This document shows, piece by piece, positions 43,064 to 50,923 of a stretch of DNA of 64,000 nucleotides. The first letter of the stretch is position 1. Each line of letters begins with the position of its first letter. The stretch spans positions 1 through 64,000 of the forward strand of contig JAKLGA010000016.1 in the NCBI GenBank assembly GCA_022710975.1, given 5' to 3'. A program made the translations under genes and the position numbers. The notes below the pieces were generated by a model. That model ran no database searches and was not told the origin of the DNA. It worked only from the letters and a program-made list of their open reading frames with translations. The DNA is from Myxococcota bacterium. Lineage in GTDB: Bacteria > Myxococcota > B64-G9.

Positions 43064-44521
43064 ATGTCGCGCGTCACCCCCGCGGCGCTCCTGCTGGCCC
43101 TGGCGGCCCTGCTCACCGCCTGCGACGGGAAGGTGTCCGCGCCGGACGCGGGCGGCCACGAGGAGGTTGACGCGGCGGCCCCCGACGGCGACGACGGCGG
43201 GGCGGGGACGGACGAGGGAGGGGATGCGGACCCTCCGGCCTGCGCGGCGCTCGAGACCTTCGAGACGGGCCTGACCCCCGGCGCGGTGCTCCACGTGGCC
43301 ACCTGGGGCAGCGATGCGGACGGGGACGGCAGCGCCGAGCGCCCGTACGCCAGCATCGCCCGGGCGGCGCAGGGCATCGGCCCGGGCACGGCGGTGCACG
43401 TCCACTCCGGGACCTACCCCGGCGGGGTGTACCTGGCCGACCTGGCCGGCGAGGCCGGAGCCCCGATCTGGATCGGCGGCGCCCCGGGCGAGCCGCGGCC
43501 GGTGCTCGAGGGCGGCGGCGGCGGCGTGCAGCTGGTGCGGGTGCGCTACCTCGTCCTCCACGACCTGGAGGTCCGCGACGCCAGCCAGAACGGCGTCAAC
43601 TGCGACGACGGCGGCGAACGCGACGACCCCGAGGCCACCGGCCAGGTGATCTTCCGCGGCCTCCACATCCACGACATCGGCGGCGGCGGCAACGAGGACT
43701 GCCTGAAGCTCTCCGGCGTCCGCGACTACTTCGTGCTCGACTCGGAGTTCGCCCGCTGCGGCGGCGGCATGTCCGGCAGCGGCATCGACCACGTCGGGTG
43801 CCACCACGGCTTGATCGCCCGCTGCCGCTTCGAGCAGATGTCCGGCAACGCCGTCCAGAGCAAGGGCGGCAGCGCGGACATCGAGATCCGCCAGTGCTGG
43901 ATGGTGGACGCCGGCGAGCGCGCGGTGAACATGGGCGGCTCCACGGGCTTCGAGTTCTTCCGGCCGCCGCTGTCGAGCGAGCAGCCGAACGCCGAGGCCC
44001 GGGACATCCGGGTGATCGCCAACGTCATGATCGGCAGCAGCGCGCCGATCGCCTTCGTGGGCTGCGTCGGCTGCCTGGCGGCGAACAACACCCTCGTCGA
44101 CCCGGACACCTGGATCCTGCGCGTCCTGCAGGAGACGACCTCGACGGCCGAGTACGAGTTCCTGCCGACCCGGGACTGCGTGTTCGCCAACAACCTGGTG
44201 TTCTTCGACCGGGGGGCGCTGTCCACGCAGGTGAACGTCGGGCCGGACACCGCGGCCGAGACCTTCACCTTCAGCTCGAACCTCTGGTACGCCCACGACG
44301 ATCCCGGCCGGTCGGAGCCCGACGCCCTGCCGGCGGCCGAGACCGCGCCGATCATCGGGCAGGACCCCGGCCTGGCGGATCCCGCCGCGGCCGACTACCA
44401 CATCGGGCCGGGCAGCCCCGCCGCGGGTCGCGGGACACCGTGGCCGGCGGTCCGGGTGGACGCGGACGGCCGCTGCTTCGCCTCGCCGCCGTCCATCGGC
44501 GCCTACGAGGTCCAGGACTGA
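43064..44521 (+). CDS. Right-handed parallel beta-helix lipoprotein
   Basis: A 485-residue lipoprotein with lipobox LTAC and an acidic Ala/Gly/Asp linker to about residue 60. Residues about 75-480 have the repeating short strands and Asn/Gly/Val turns of pectate-lyase-like beta-helices, with the opening DGSAERPYASIARAAQGI and closing SPPSIGAYEV typical of that group. Such proteins usually bind or cleave polysaccharides; the active site is not recognisable, so activity is open. ATG 43064 follows AAGGAGACCCCCC. It may be co-transcribed with 44570, 48 bases downstream. Confidence 0.85.
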   Translation: MSRVTPAALLLALAALLTACDGKVSAPDAGGHEEVDAAAPDGDDGGAGTDEGGDADPPACAALETFETGLTPGAVLHVATWGSDADGDGSAERPYASIARAAQGIGPGTAVHVHSGTYPGGVYLADLAGEAGAPIWIGGAPGEPRPVLEGGGGGVQLVRVRYLVLHDLEVRDASQNGVNCDDGGERDDPEATGQVIFRGLHIHDIGGGGNEDCLKLSGVRDYFVLDSEFARCGGGMSGSGIDHVGCHHGLIARCRFEQMSGNAVQSKGGSADIEIRQCWMVDAGERAVNMGGSTGFEFFRPPLSSEQPNAEARDIRVIANVMIGSSAPIAFVGCVGCLAANNTLVDPDTWILRVLQETTSTAEYEFLPTRDCVFANNLVFFDRGALSTQVNVGPDTAAETFTFSSNLWYAHDDPGRSEPDALPAAETAPIIGQDPGLADPAAADYHIGPGSPAAGRGTPWPAVRVDADGRCFASPPSIGAYEVQD

Positions 44522-44569
44522 CGGGGCCAGCGAGTGGTACACCCGGACCAGGGCGGGAATGGAGGGGCC

Positions 44570-44935
44570 ATGGCAGGGAAGAAGCTCGACAGCCTCGACC
44601 AGGTGCGCGCGGACGGGCTGCGCGTCCCTTCGATCGCGGAGCGCGAGGCGCTGCGCGCGGCCGCGCGGGAGAGCCCCCGCTACCGGGAGGTGGAGGCGGA
44701 GGTCCTGGAGATCTTCCGCGCGGTGTACCCCGGCGGCAGCGAGACCGACGCGATGATCCTGGAGATCGACCCCAACGAGTTCGATCAGGATCCGTGCTTC
44801 TTCTACGAGCGCGTCGCGGAGCGCTTCGAAGTCCCGAAGGATCCCGCGAACGAGTACTTCGGCGGGTACGGCGGCGCGGTCGCGGACACGATTGCCTGCC
44901 TGTGCAGCCGCCTGAGCCGCGGGGAGGCCCGCTGA
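44570..44935 (+). CDS. Small cytoplasmic protein, unknown
   Basis: A 121-residue, acidic, mostly helical protein without signal peptide; it ends with a short Cys-Leu-Cys motif. ATG 44570 follows GGAGGGGCC. It lies 48 bases after the beta-helix lipoprotein on the same strand and so is probably in its operon. No family recognised. Confidence 0.65.
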   Translation: MAGKKLDSLDQVRADGLRVPSIAEREALRAAARESPRYREVEAEVLEIFRAVYPGGSETDAMILEIDPNEFDQDPCFFYERVAERFEVPKDPANEYFGGYGGAVADTIACLCSRLSRGEAR

Positions 44936-44994
44936 GCAGCCCCTGGCGCGGCGCCACAGGTGCCCGGAGCCCGCGTCAGCGAGATAAATCCCCC

Positions 44995-45120
44995 TCCTCC
45001 CTCGAGGAAAATCCTCCGACCCCGAGCTCCAGCGAAGTCAGGAGATCAGGGACGGCTCGGGAGCCCCCGAAACACCGCGCCTGCATCCGCGGTCTCAGGC
45101 CACTGAGCTGCGAGTGGCTG
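44995..45120. repeat. 126-bp direct repeat, copy 2
   Basis: Second copy of 42851-42976 (9 mismatches by eye, no gaps), between the gene ending at 44935 and the gene ending at 45152. Changes leave the CTCAG/CTGAG hairpin intact. The two copies bracket the 43064-44935 gene pair. Confidence 0.9.
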
Positions 45121-45151
45121 GCGCCCGCGGCGAAGCGGCGGGCGGCCCGGG

Positions 45152-45721
45152 CTAGAGGCAGAGCAACAGCGCGTCGTTCTGGGTCTGGCAGCCCTCGGGG
45201 TAGGGGCTCAGGTTGGCGTCGCAGGCGAAGGTCGGGGAGCTGCCCGCGCACTGGGCCACGGCCTGGAACTCGGTCGGGCAGGAGGTCTCCGAGGCGCCGC
45301 AACCGCTCAGGCAGTCGTCGAGGTCGCCGGGGCCGTTGGTGCAACCCGCCGCGACCACCTCCGGGCAGCTCTGGACGCAGAAGACGCTCACCTGCTGCAG
45401 GCAGGCGGTCAGCACGTCGTTCTGGGAGTCGCAGCCCACCGGCGCCGGGGAGTCATAGGCGTTGCAGTCGAAGGTCGGATTCCCGCCGGCGCAATCCGCC
45501 AGGGCGTCGAACTGGGACCCGCACATCTGCTGGACGGTCCGGCAACCCCCGAGGCAGTCGTTCAGGTCGGCGGGGCCGTTGTCGCAGCCCGCCGCCAGCA
45601 CCGCCGGGCAGTAGATGGCGCAGTAGTCCTCGTCGTCGCCGCCGCACCCGGGCGACGCCAGGATCACCACGAGGGCCATCAGCGAGGAGACGAGGGTGAA
45701 CTTCGTGACCAGCGAGCGCAT
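45152..45721 (-). CDS. Cys-rich lipoprotein with internal duplication
   Basis: A 189-residue lipoprotein with anchor Cys in SPGC. The mature part is two homologous halves of about 75 residues, each with the pattern CxxxCPxVxAAGCxNGPxDLxDCLxGC, then SC-xxF-A-ADCAG-PTF-CDA and QNDxLxxCL, giving eight cysteines per half. ATG 45721 is chosen because GGAGG lies 5 bases upstream; GTG 45727 is in frame but overlaps it. The helical disulfide-linked repeat resembles other myxobacterial surface proteins; function unknown. Confidence 0.8.
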   Translation of the reverse strand: MRSLVTKFTLVSSLMALVVILASPGCGGDDEDYCAIYCPAVLAAGCDNGPADLNDCLGGCRTVQQMCGSQFDALADCAGGNPTFDCNAYDSPAPVGCDSQNDVLTACLQQVSVFCVQSCPEVVAAGCTNGPGDLDDCLSGCGASETSCPTEFQAVAQCAGSSPTFACDANLSPYPEGCQTQNDALLLCL

Positions 45722-45874
45722 GAGCACCTCCAGTTTGCAGGGCCAGCTTGGATTGACGACGAGGACCCCATGTCAGCCATGTCTCCGGTTCCCTGTCAAG
45801 GCGCTGCCCGGGCCGCTCCCGACCGGGGCCGGGGCCGGCCGGGAGCTATCGGAGGCCGGACGGCCGTGGCGCGG

Positions 45875-47581
45875 TCAGGGCTGCCCGACGTCGCCGGAGG
45901 CGTTGTCCTCGTAGGTGTTGGTCGTCGCCCAGTCGCCGTCGAGGGTGACGTTCTCGTCCTGCCAGAGGCCCCAGGCGGCGCTGTGGCGGAGCGTGCAGTG
46001 GCTCATCGTCAGCCGCACCGGCAGGCCGGTGGAGTAGAGATCGACGTTCCCCCGCGAGGCCACGGCGGCGCTGCCGCCGTACTCGACGGTGACGTACTCC
46101 AGGCGGTTGGCGGCGTTGTTGGTGTTGGGGAACACGAGCCCCGACCAGAAGCCGTTCGTGGGTGTGGCGGCGGTGAACAGGATCGGCGCGGCCTCGGTGC
46201 CCACCGCGTGGAGCGCCGCGACGTCGCCGTTGACCGAGACGAAGAGATCGGCGTCGAAGATCAGCGTGGCGCCGGCCGCGAGGGTCAAGACCGCCCCGAC
46301 GTTGATGCTGGTGGTGACGTGGTAGGGCACGTCCAGGGCCTGCCAGGTGCCGTCCTCGGTCACCCAGTCGCCGTTCACCACGATCTCGTCGCGGTCGTTG
46401 CCGGTGTAGGCGCTGCTGGCGTCGAGCTGCTCGGCCGAGTCGGCGAAGACGTAGGCCGGCCCGAGGGTGTTCCCGGTGAGGGTGTTGCCGGTGAACGAGG
46501 GCACCTCCGAGGCCTTGGCGAGGTAGAGGCCGAACCCGCCGCTCTCCTGGATGGTGGTGTGGTCGATCGTCACCCGCACCGGGGCGCCGGTGGAGTCCAG
46601 CATCACCGCCGCCCCGCCCTGCGCGGTCGGCCCGCCGCCGTACTCCACGGTGACGTGGTCGAGGGCGTTCTGCGGGTTCGCCGTGTTGCTGAAGGTGATC
46701 CCGCTCCAGGAGCCGCGGGTCCGGGTCGCCCCGGTGAACAGGATGGGGTCCGCCTCCGTGCCCACCGCGTGCAGCGCGCCCGCGTCGTCGGCCACGGCCA
46801 GGAAGGTGTCCGGCGCGAAGATCACGGTCGCGCCGGGCTGGAAGGTCAGCGCCGCCGTCACGTTGACCGAGCTGTCCAGGTAGTACGGGACGTCGAGGGT
46901 CTGCCAGGTGGCGTCCACGGGCACCTGGTTGCCGGTCACCACGACCTCGTCGCGATCGTTCCCGGTGAAGGTGCTGGAGGCGTCGAGCAGGCGGGCCGAC
47001 TCGGAGAAGACGTGGGCCGGCCCGAGGGCGTTGCGGGTCAGCGTGTTGCCGGTGAACGAGGCCACCTCCGACCGCCCGCACAGGTACAGGCCGAAGCCGC
47101 TGCTCTCGCGCACGGTGGTGTGGTCCATCTGCAGCCGCACCGCCTCGCCGGTGGTGTCCAGCGTCACCGCGGCGTTGTCGATCGCGGCCGTCCCGCCGGC
47201 GTACTCCACGATCACCCAGTCGAGCCGGTTGGCGGCGGTGGCGTTCGTGAGGACCAGCCCGGTCCAGGACCCGCGGACCTGCGTGGCGCCGGTCAGCAGG
47301 ATCGGATCGTCCTGGGTGCCGACGGCCACCAGGGCCCGGGTGCCGCTGAGCCCGAGCTCCACGCCGTCCGAGAAGATGATCTTCACCCCCGGCGAGAGGG
47401 TCAGGGTGACGCCGTCGGCGATCACCGGGCTCTCCGTGGCCAGGTAGCAGCCGGCCGGCAGCGTCGTGTCGGCGTTGAAGGGCGAGGGCAGCGGGACGCA
47501 CTCCTCGTCTTCACCGCCGCAGGCCATGAGCAGGGTGGCAGCCAGGAATCCGGAGAGCACCAGCCTCGTCGCGCGCAGCAT
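45875..47581 (-). CDS. Three-repeat beta-helix lipoprotein
   Basis: A 568-residue lipoprotein with lipobox LMAC. The mature part comprises three homologous stretches of about 165 residues, each with GATLIF or GVKIIF, AVGTEADPILFTGAT, GSWSGLVFSNT, LDHVTVEYGGG and GFGLYL-type segments. This is the repeat pattern of a right-handed beta-helix, like the gene at 43064 but in a different subfamily. ATG 47581 follows AAAGGAGACCTGC. Likely a cell-surface polysaccharide-binding or adhesion protein. Confidence 0.85.
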   Translation of the reverse strand: MLRATRLVLSGFLAATLLMACGGEDEECVPLPSPFNADTTLPAGCYLATESPVIADGVTLTLSPGVKIIFSDGVELGLSGTRALVAVGTQDDPILLTGATQVRGSWTGLVLTNATAANRLDWVIVEYAGGTAAIDNAAVTLDTTGEAVRLQMDHTTVRESSGFGLYLCGRSEVASFTGNTLTRNALGPAHVFSESARLLDASSTFTGNDRDEVVVTGNQVPVDATWQTLDVPYYLDSSVNVTAALTFQPGATVIFAPDTFLAVADDAGALHAVGTEADPILFTGATRTRGSWSGITFSNTANPQNALDHVTVEYGGGPTAQGGAAVMLDSTGAPVRVTIDHTTIQESGGFGLYLAKASEVPSFTGNTLTGNTLGPAYVFADSAEQLDASSAYTGNDRDEIVVNGDWVTEDGTWQALDVPYHVTTSINVGAVLTLAAGATLIFDADLFVSVNGDVAALHAVGTEAAPILFTAATPTNGFWSGLVFPNTNNAANRLEYVTVEYGGSAAVASRGNVDLYSTGLPVRLTMSHCTLRHSAAWGLWQDENVTLDGDWATTNTYEDNASGDVGQP

Positions 47582-47832
47582 GCAGGTCTCCTTTCATCCC
47601 ATCGAGTTGGAGCGGTACCTGAGACGTCCGAGAGCGCGGGCGTATTCGCCGCGTTCGCCATGGCTCCCTCCCGGCGGCCAGGCGAGCACGGACGCGGGGA
47701 TACTGCCATGGACCGGCGGTCCCGGCAAGAGAACCTCAGGCCCCCATTTGGGGGCGCCCGTCCCCCTCCGCGTCCTCCCCGTTGCAGGTGCCCCCGTTGC
47801 AGGTGCCTGGCACCGGGTGCGAGGAGAGTCGC

Positions 47833-47861
47833 TTGACCTCCGTCCGGGTATCAGTTAAATT
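47833..47861 (+). promoter_or_regulatory. Promoter of the nucleotidyltransferase-like pair
   Basis: TTGACC, exactly 17 bases, TAAATT. The expected transcript start is about 47868-47869, at the ATG itself, and no ribosome binding site precedes it, so a leaderless message is likely. Confidence 0.6.
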
Positions 47862-47868
47862 GATACCC
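47846..47868. promoter_or_regulatory. Palindromic operator abutting the start codon
   Basis: GGGTATCA-N7-TGATACCC, a perfect 8-bp inverted repeat whose AT-rich centre contains the -10 box and whose right arm ends at the base before ATG 47869. Occupation would block the promoter, fitting autoregulation as in toxin-antitoxin modules. The HTH-like C-terminus of the 48397 product is the obvious candidate ligand. Confidence 0.65.
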
Positions 47869-48407
47869 ATGAAGCCCACGGAAACCATGGCCGCGTTCGA
47901 CAAGTTCCTGGCCGGGCGGGGACAGAGGCTCGACGCCGTGGTCGTCGGCGGCGCCAGCCTCGGCCTCCTCGGGGTCGCCACCAGGCAGACCAAGGACGTG
48001 GACATCCTCCATCCCAAGCTGCCGGGGACATCCTGGAGGCCTCTCGCGAGTTCGCGGCTCACCACTCCAGGGAGGTCGGCCCCCTGGACCCTGGCTGGCT
48101 CAACAATGGCCCAGCGGACCTGGTCCACGACCTCCCGGCAGGCTGGCAAGAGCGGCTCCAGGTGGCGTTCTCGGGCCACGCCATCGTCCTCCACACGCTC
48201 GGGAGACTCGATCTCCTTCGCTCCAAGCTCTTCGCGTTGTGCGACCGTGGAATCGACCTGCCAGACTGCCTGGCCCTGGCCCCTTCAGCTGAGGAGTTGG
48301 CCGAGATCCTGCCCTGGCTCGAGGTTCGAGACGCGAATCCTGACTGGCCAGCGCACGTCCGCCAGTCTCTCTCCGATCTGGGACGGAGGTTGAAGCATGG
48401 CCTATAG
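47869..48407 (+). pseudogene. Nucleotidyltransferase-like gene with single-base frameshift
   Basis: The reading frame opens at ATG 47869 with VVVGGASLGLLG (residues about 24-35) and a TKDVDIL motif (D43, D45), the GG and DxD pattern of nucleotidyltransferase-fold toxins and DUF6036-type proteins. After KLPG (48026) the frame fails, but the +1 frame continues without stops from DILEASREFAA to TAG 48405-48407. One missing G in the run at 48024-48027 explains it. The repaired protein would be about 179 residues. Every other position is protein-like, so either the decay is recent or it is an assembly error. It overlaps the next gene by 11 bases. Confidence 0.75.
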
Positions 48408-49065
48408 ACGCCAGGCCTCCCCGCCCCCGCTCCTCACCGGAGACGACCTGACCAGGTCCCTGGCCGGGATCGGGATGGCCTTCGCCGCGGCGCCGTCTCC
48501 CGATCCGAACGTCGAGGACACCCTCCTCGCGGCCTCGGTCGAGGGGATGGAGCGGGACGACCTCCGCGTCCTCGCGGTACTCCTCCAGTGGCTCGAGGTC
48601 TACCAGGCCTGGATCCACGCCGATCGGCTCATTCGTGCCGTGTCCGCCGCCGAATCCCCCCGGGTCAAGGCCTTCTGGGCCGCGATCGGGCGCTGGCTGG
48701 GGAAGGATCGCCGGTTCGCCAGGCTGCAGAAGGTCTACCGGGGCCCCAGGCTCGACCTGCTCCGGCAGGGAACCGCGTTCCAGGTGCGCCGCCGGGGAGA
48801 GGACCCGAGGTTCGAGGGGACCCCACTCCGCGTGCCAGCGGGAATCCTCCGGCAGCGGGCCTCGGACGTCCACGCGCCCGAGGACCTGGTCAAGCGGCAG
48901 CCGTGGCTCCGGTTCCGGATCCTCATGGGGCCGAGCTACCGGGCGGACATGTGGGCCGCGCTCACGCGGGAGCCAGCGCTAACGGCCGCGGAGTTAGCCC
49001 GGAGGACTTATGGCTCCTTCGCCACGGCCTGGGGGGTCAAGAAGGACTTCGGGCTGCTGGGGTGA
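48397..49065 (+). CDS. Partner of the nucleotidyltransferase-like gene, HTH-like C-terminus
   Basis: A 222-residue cytoplasmic protein: helical N-terminal half (residues about 15-100), a basic middle (RLDLLRQGTAFQVRRRGEDP), and a C-terminal segment PALTAAELARRTYGSFATAW that resembles a winged helix. ATG 48397 follows GGACGGAGGTTGAAGC and overlaps the previous gene by 11 bases, so translation is coupled. By analogy with AbiE-type modules (HTH antitoxin and nucleotidyltransferase toxin) it may be the regulator or antitoxin, though the gene order is reversed and no sequence identity to AbiEi is evident. Confidence 0.7.
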   Translation: MAYRRQASPPPLLTGDDLTRSLAGIGMAFAAAPSPDPNVEDTLLAASVEGMERDDLRVLAVLLQWLEVYQAWIHADRLIRAVSAAESPRVKAFWAAIGRWLGKDRRFARLQKVYRGPRLDLLRQGTAFQVRRRGEDPRFEGTPLRVPAGILRQRASDVHAPEDLVKRQPWLRFRILMGPSYRADMWAALTREPALTAAELARRTYGSFATAWGVKKDFGLLG

Positions 49066-49097
49066 GGCCCCGCGGAGAAGTGTCCCCGCGGAGAGGT

Positions 49098-49153
49098 GCC
49101 AGCCACCCAACGCAAACCATGGTTGGCCGATCCTGCGTGTGCCGCCACTCCGG
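49098..49153. repeat. Terminal fragment of hairpin-element family, divergent copy
   Basis: GCCAGCCACCCAA, GGTTGGCCGATCCTGCGTGT and CCACTCCGG in the same order as 39951-40004 but more diverged. It lies between the genes ending at 49065 and 49246. Confidence 0.5.
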
Positions 49154-49181
49154 AGTTCCTGGGCGCTTGCCGCTCCCCGTT

Positions 49182-49200
49182 GCAGGTGCCTGGCACCTGC
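49182..49200. repeat. Palindrome GCAGGTGCCTGGCACCTGC
   Basis: Nine-base arms around a single T. Half or whole copies occur in many gaps between genes, for example near 34213, 34411, 36664, 39930, 42071, 47784 and 47799. This is the best-preserved copy and looks like a REP-type dispersed element. Confidence 0.7.
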
Positions 49201-49245
49201 GGAGGGGCGCCTGCGAGGGAGCGCACCCGCGCCGCTCCCGGCCCG

Positions 49246-49860
49246 TCACGGCACGCAGGTGTGGTCCATGCACGGGTTGAAGCGCGCGCACAGGTCGATC
49301 GTGGCCGCGCACAGCGGCAGCGCGAAGGTGTGCTCGAAGGTCTCCCCGTTCTCGAAGCGGATGCTCGCGGAGCCCCGCACCACGCCGCCGGTCACCTCGC
49401 TGAGCGTCACGCTCCCGCCGGTCATGTCCAGGGACGAGGTGCCGGCCAGCGGTTCGCAGGTGGCGTCGTCCTGGACGGCCTCGGCCGTGGCCGCCCGGAA
49501 GGCGCCGGTGGGCGGCTCGGCCAGGTAGGGGTACTGCCCGGGCCCGGCCGGGTCGATGCTCGTGGCGCCCACATCGCCGCTCAGCACGATGGCCAGCACC
49601 CGGGTCGCGCTGGCCTTGTTGCCGCACAGCTGGGTCTGCGTGATCACCCCGCAGGAGTCGGCGTAGCTGGTGAAGTCCAGGGCGATGCCCGCGAGCGCCG
49701 TGGAGCCCACGAAGGGGACCTCGCAGGTGGCCGGCGCGAACACCAGCGCCGAGCCGCCCGTGGGGACGAACCCGTCGAACAGGGTCGAGCCGCCGCCCGA
49801 CGAGCCGCAGCCGGCCGCGGCCAGGAGCGCCACCAGCGGGAGCACCGCGCGTGTGATCAT
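49246..49860 (-). CDS. Lipoprotein, function unknown
   Basis: A 204-residue lipoprotein with lipobox AAGC and a Gly/Ser-rich linker. The mature part is beta-rich with eight cysteines (CEVPF, SYADSCG, LCGN, TCEPL, LCAATIDLCARFNPCMDHTC). ATG 49860 follows GGAGGAGGCGAG. Divergent from 50023. No domain recognised. Confidence 0.75.
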   Translation of the reverse strand: MITRAVLPLVALLAAAGCGSSGGGSTLFDGFVPTGGSALVFAPATCEVPFVGSTALAGIALDFTSYADSCGVITQTQLCGNKASATRVLAIVLSGDVGATSIDPAGPGQYPYLAEPPTGAFRAATAEAVQDDATCEPLAGTSSLDMTGGSVTLSEVTGGVVRGSASIRFENGETFEHTFALPLCAATIDLCARFNPCMDHTCVP

Positions 49861-50022
49861 CTCGCCTCCTCCGGACCGTGGTGATCCGCAGCCGGATTCT
49901 ACCCGCGCGGCGCGGAATCCTCCAGCCCTCGCGCTCCTTCCGTCAGGCCCCGGAGCCCGGTGGTGGACTGCGGCCGGAGGCGGCGGTATGATCGCGCCGT
50001 CCAACCAAGAGGGAGGTGCGCG

Positions 50023-50784
50023 ATGAGGGGAACGCTCCTCGCGGGTCTGGCGCTGGCGGCCACGCTGGCGGGCTGCGGCGGCGGCAGCGGCCAGGCGGGC
50101 TGCCTGACGGACGAGGGCGCCAGGTGCTGGGAGGGCTGGCGGTACGAGGGCTCCGAGGCCCAGGCCAACTGCGCCGCGGAGGGCGGCCAGTTCGCGGCGG
50201 ACGGATGCCCGGCGACCGAGCTGTGCCTGGGCGTGTGCAACGTCGAGGGCACCCCTGTCTACTTCTACTACCCCGGCTTCGCCAGCGCCGCCGAGGCCGA
50301 GGCCTACTGCGGCACCAACTTCACCTGGAGCCTCGGCTGCGGCGGCCCGTCGCCGCCGAGCTTCCTCACCACCCCGTGCGCCACGCTCGGCGGGGTGACC
50401 CTGCCAGGCGGGGCCTGCTACCTGGCCTGCGAGGCGCGGGCCGACTGCCCCTTCCCGCCCCTCGAGTGCGGCAACGAGTACAACCGGGCCTGCAAGCTCG
50501 GGGGCTGCAGCGCGGACACCGACTGCGGGGCGACCGGCTGGATCTGCAGCTACGGCGGCTGCTACATGGCCTGCCAGACGGAGACGCCCGGGGAGGAGAG
50601 CCCGGAGTGCCCGGAGGGCTGGACCTGCAGCGGCGACACCCTCGGGCAGCCGGCCTGCTGGGTGCTGGAACAGACCCCGACCTGCGGCGAACCCTGCCCG
50701 CAGGGGTGCTGCAGCCCCTCGGGGCTGACCTGCTGCCAGCCGCCCTTCTGCGACGGCTCCTGCGCCGGCTCCTCCTGCTGCTGA
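50023..50784 (+). CDS. Cys-rich lipoprotein
   Basis: A 253-residue lipoprotein with lipobox LAGC and about 30 cysteines. The last 30 residues contain CGEPCPQGCCSPSGLTCC, and the protein ends in Cys-Cys. The dense pairing suggests a rigid disulfide-bonded surface domain. ATG 50023 follows GGGAGGTGCGCG. The upstream sequence shares a 28-bp block with the region before the OmpA-domain gene (53996-54023). Confidence 0.8.
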   Translation: MRGTLLAGLALAATLAGCGGGSGQAGCLTDEGARCWEGWRYEGSEAQANCAAEGGQFAADGCPATELCLGVCNVEGTPVYFYYPGFASAAEAEAYCGTNFTWSLGCGGPSPPSFLTTPCATLGGVTLPGGACYLACEARADCPFPPLECGNEYNRACKLGGCSADTDCGATGWICSYGGCYMACQTETPGEESPECPEGWTCSGDTLGQPACWVLEQTPTCGEPCPQGCCSPSGLTCCQPPFCDGSCAGSSCC

Positions 50785-50923
50785 GCGGCGCTGCAGGAGC
50801 CTGCGGAGAGGCACCTGCGGAGAGGGGCCTCAATCACACCGGTGGCGATCGCCGACGTTCTCGATCTGAATTCCGCGGCTGTTTTCGTCAGATCAGGAGA
50901 TGAACGCTCTCTCGGAGGGACGA

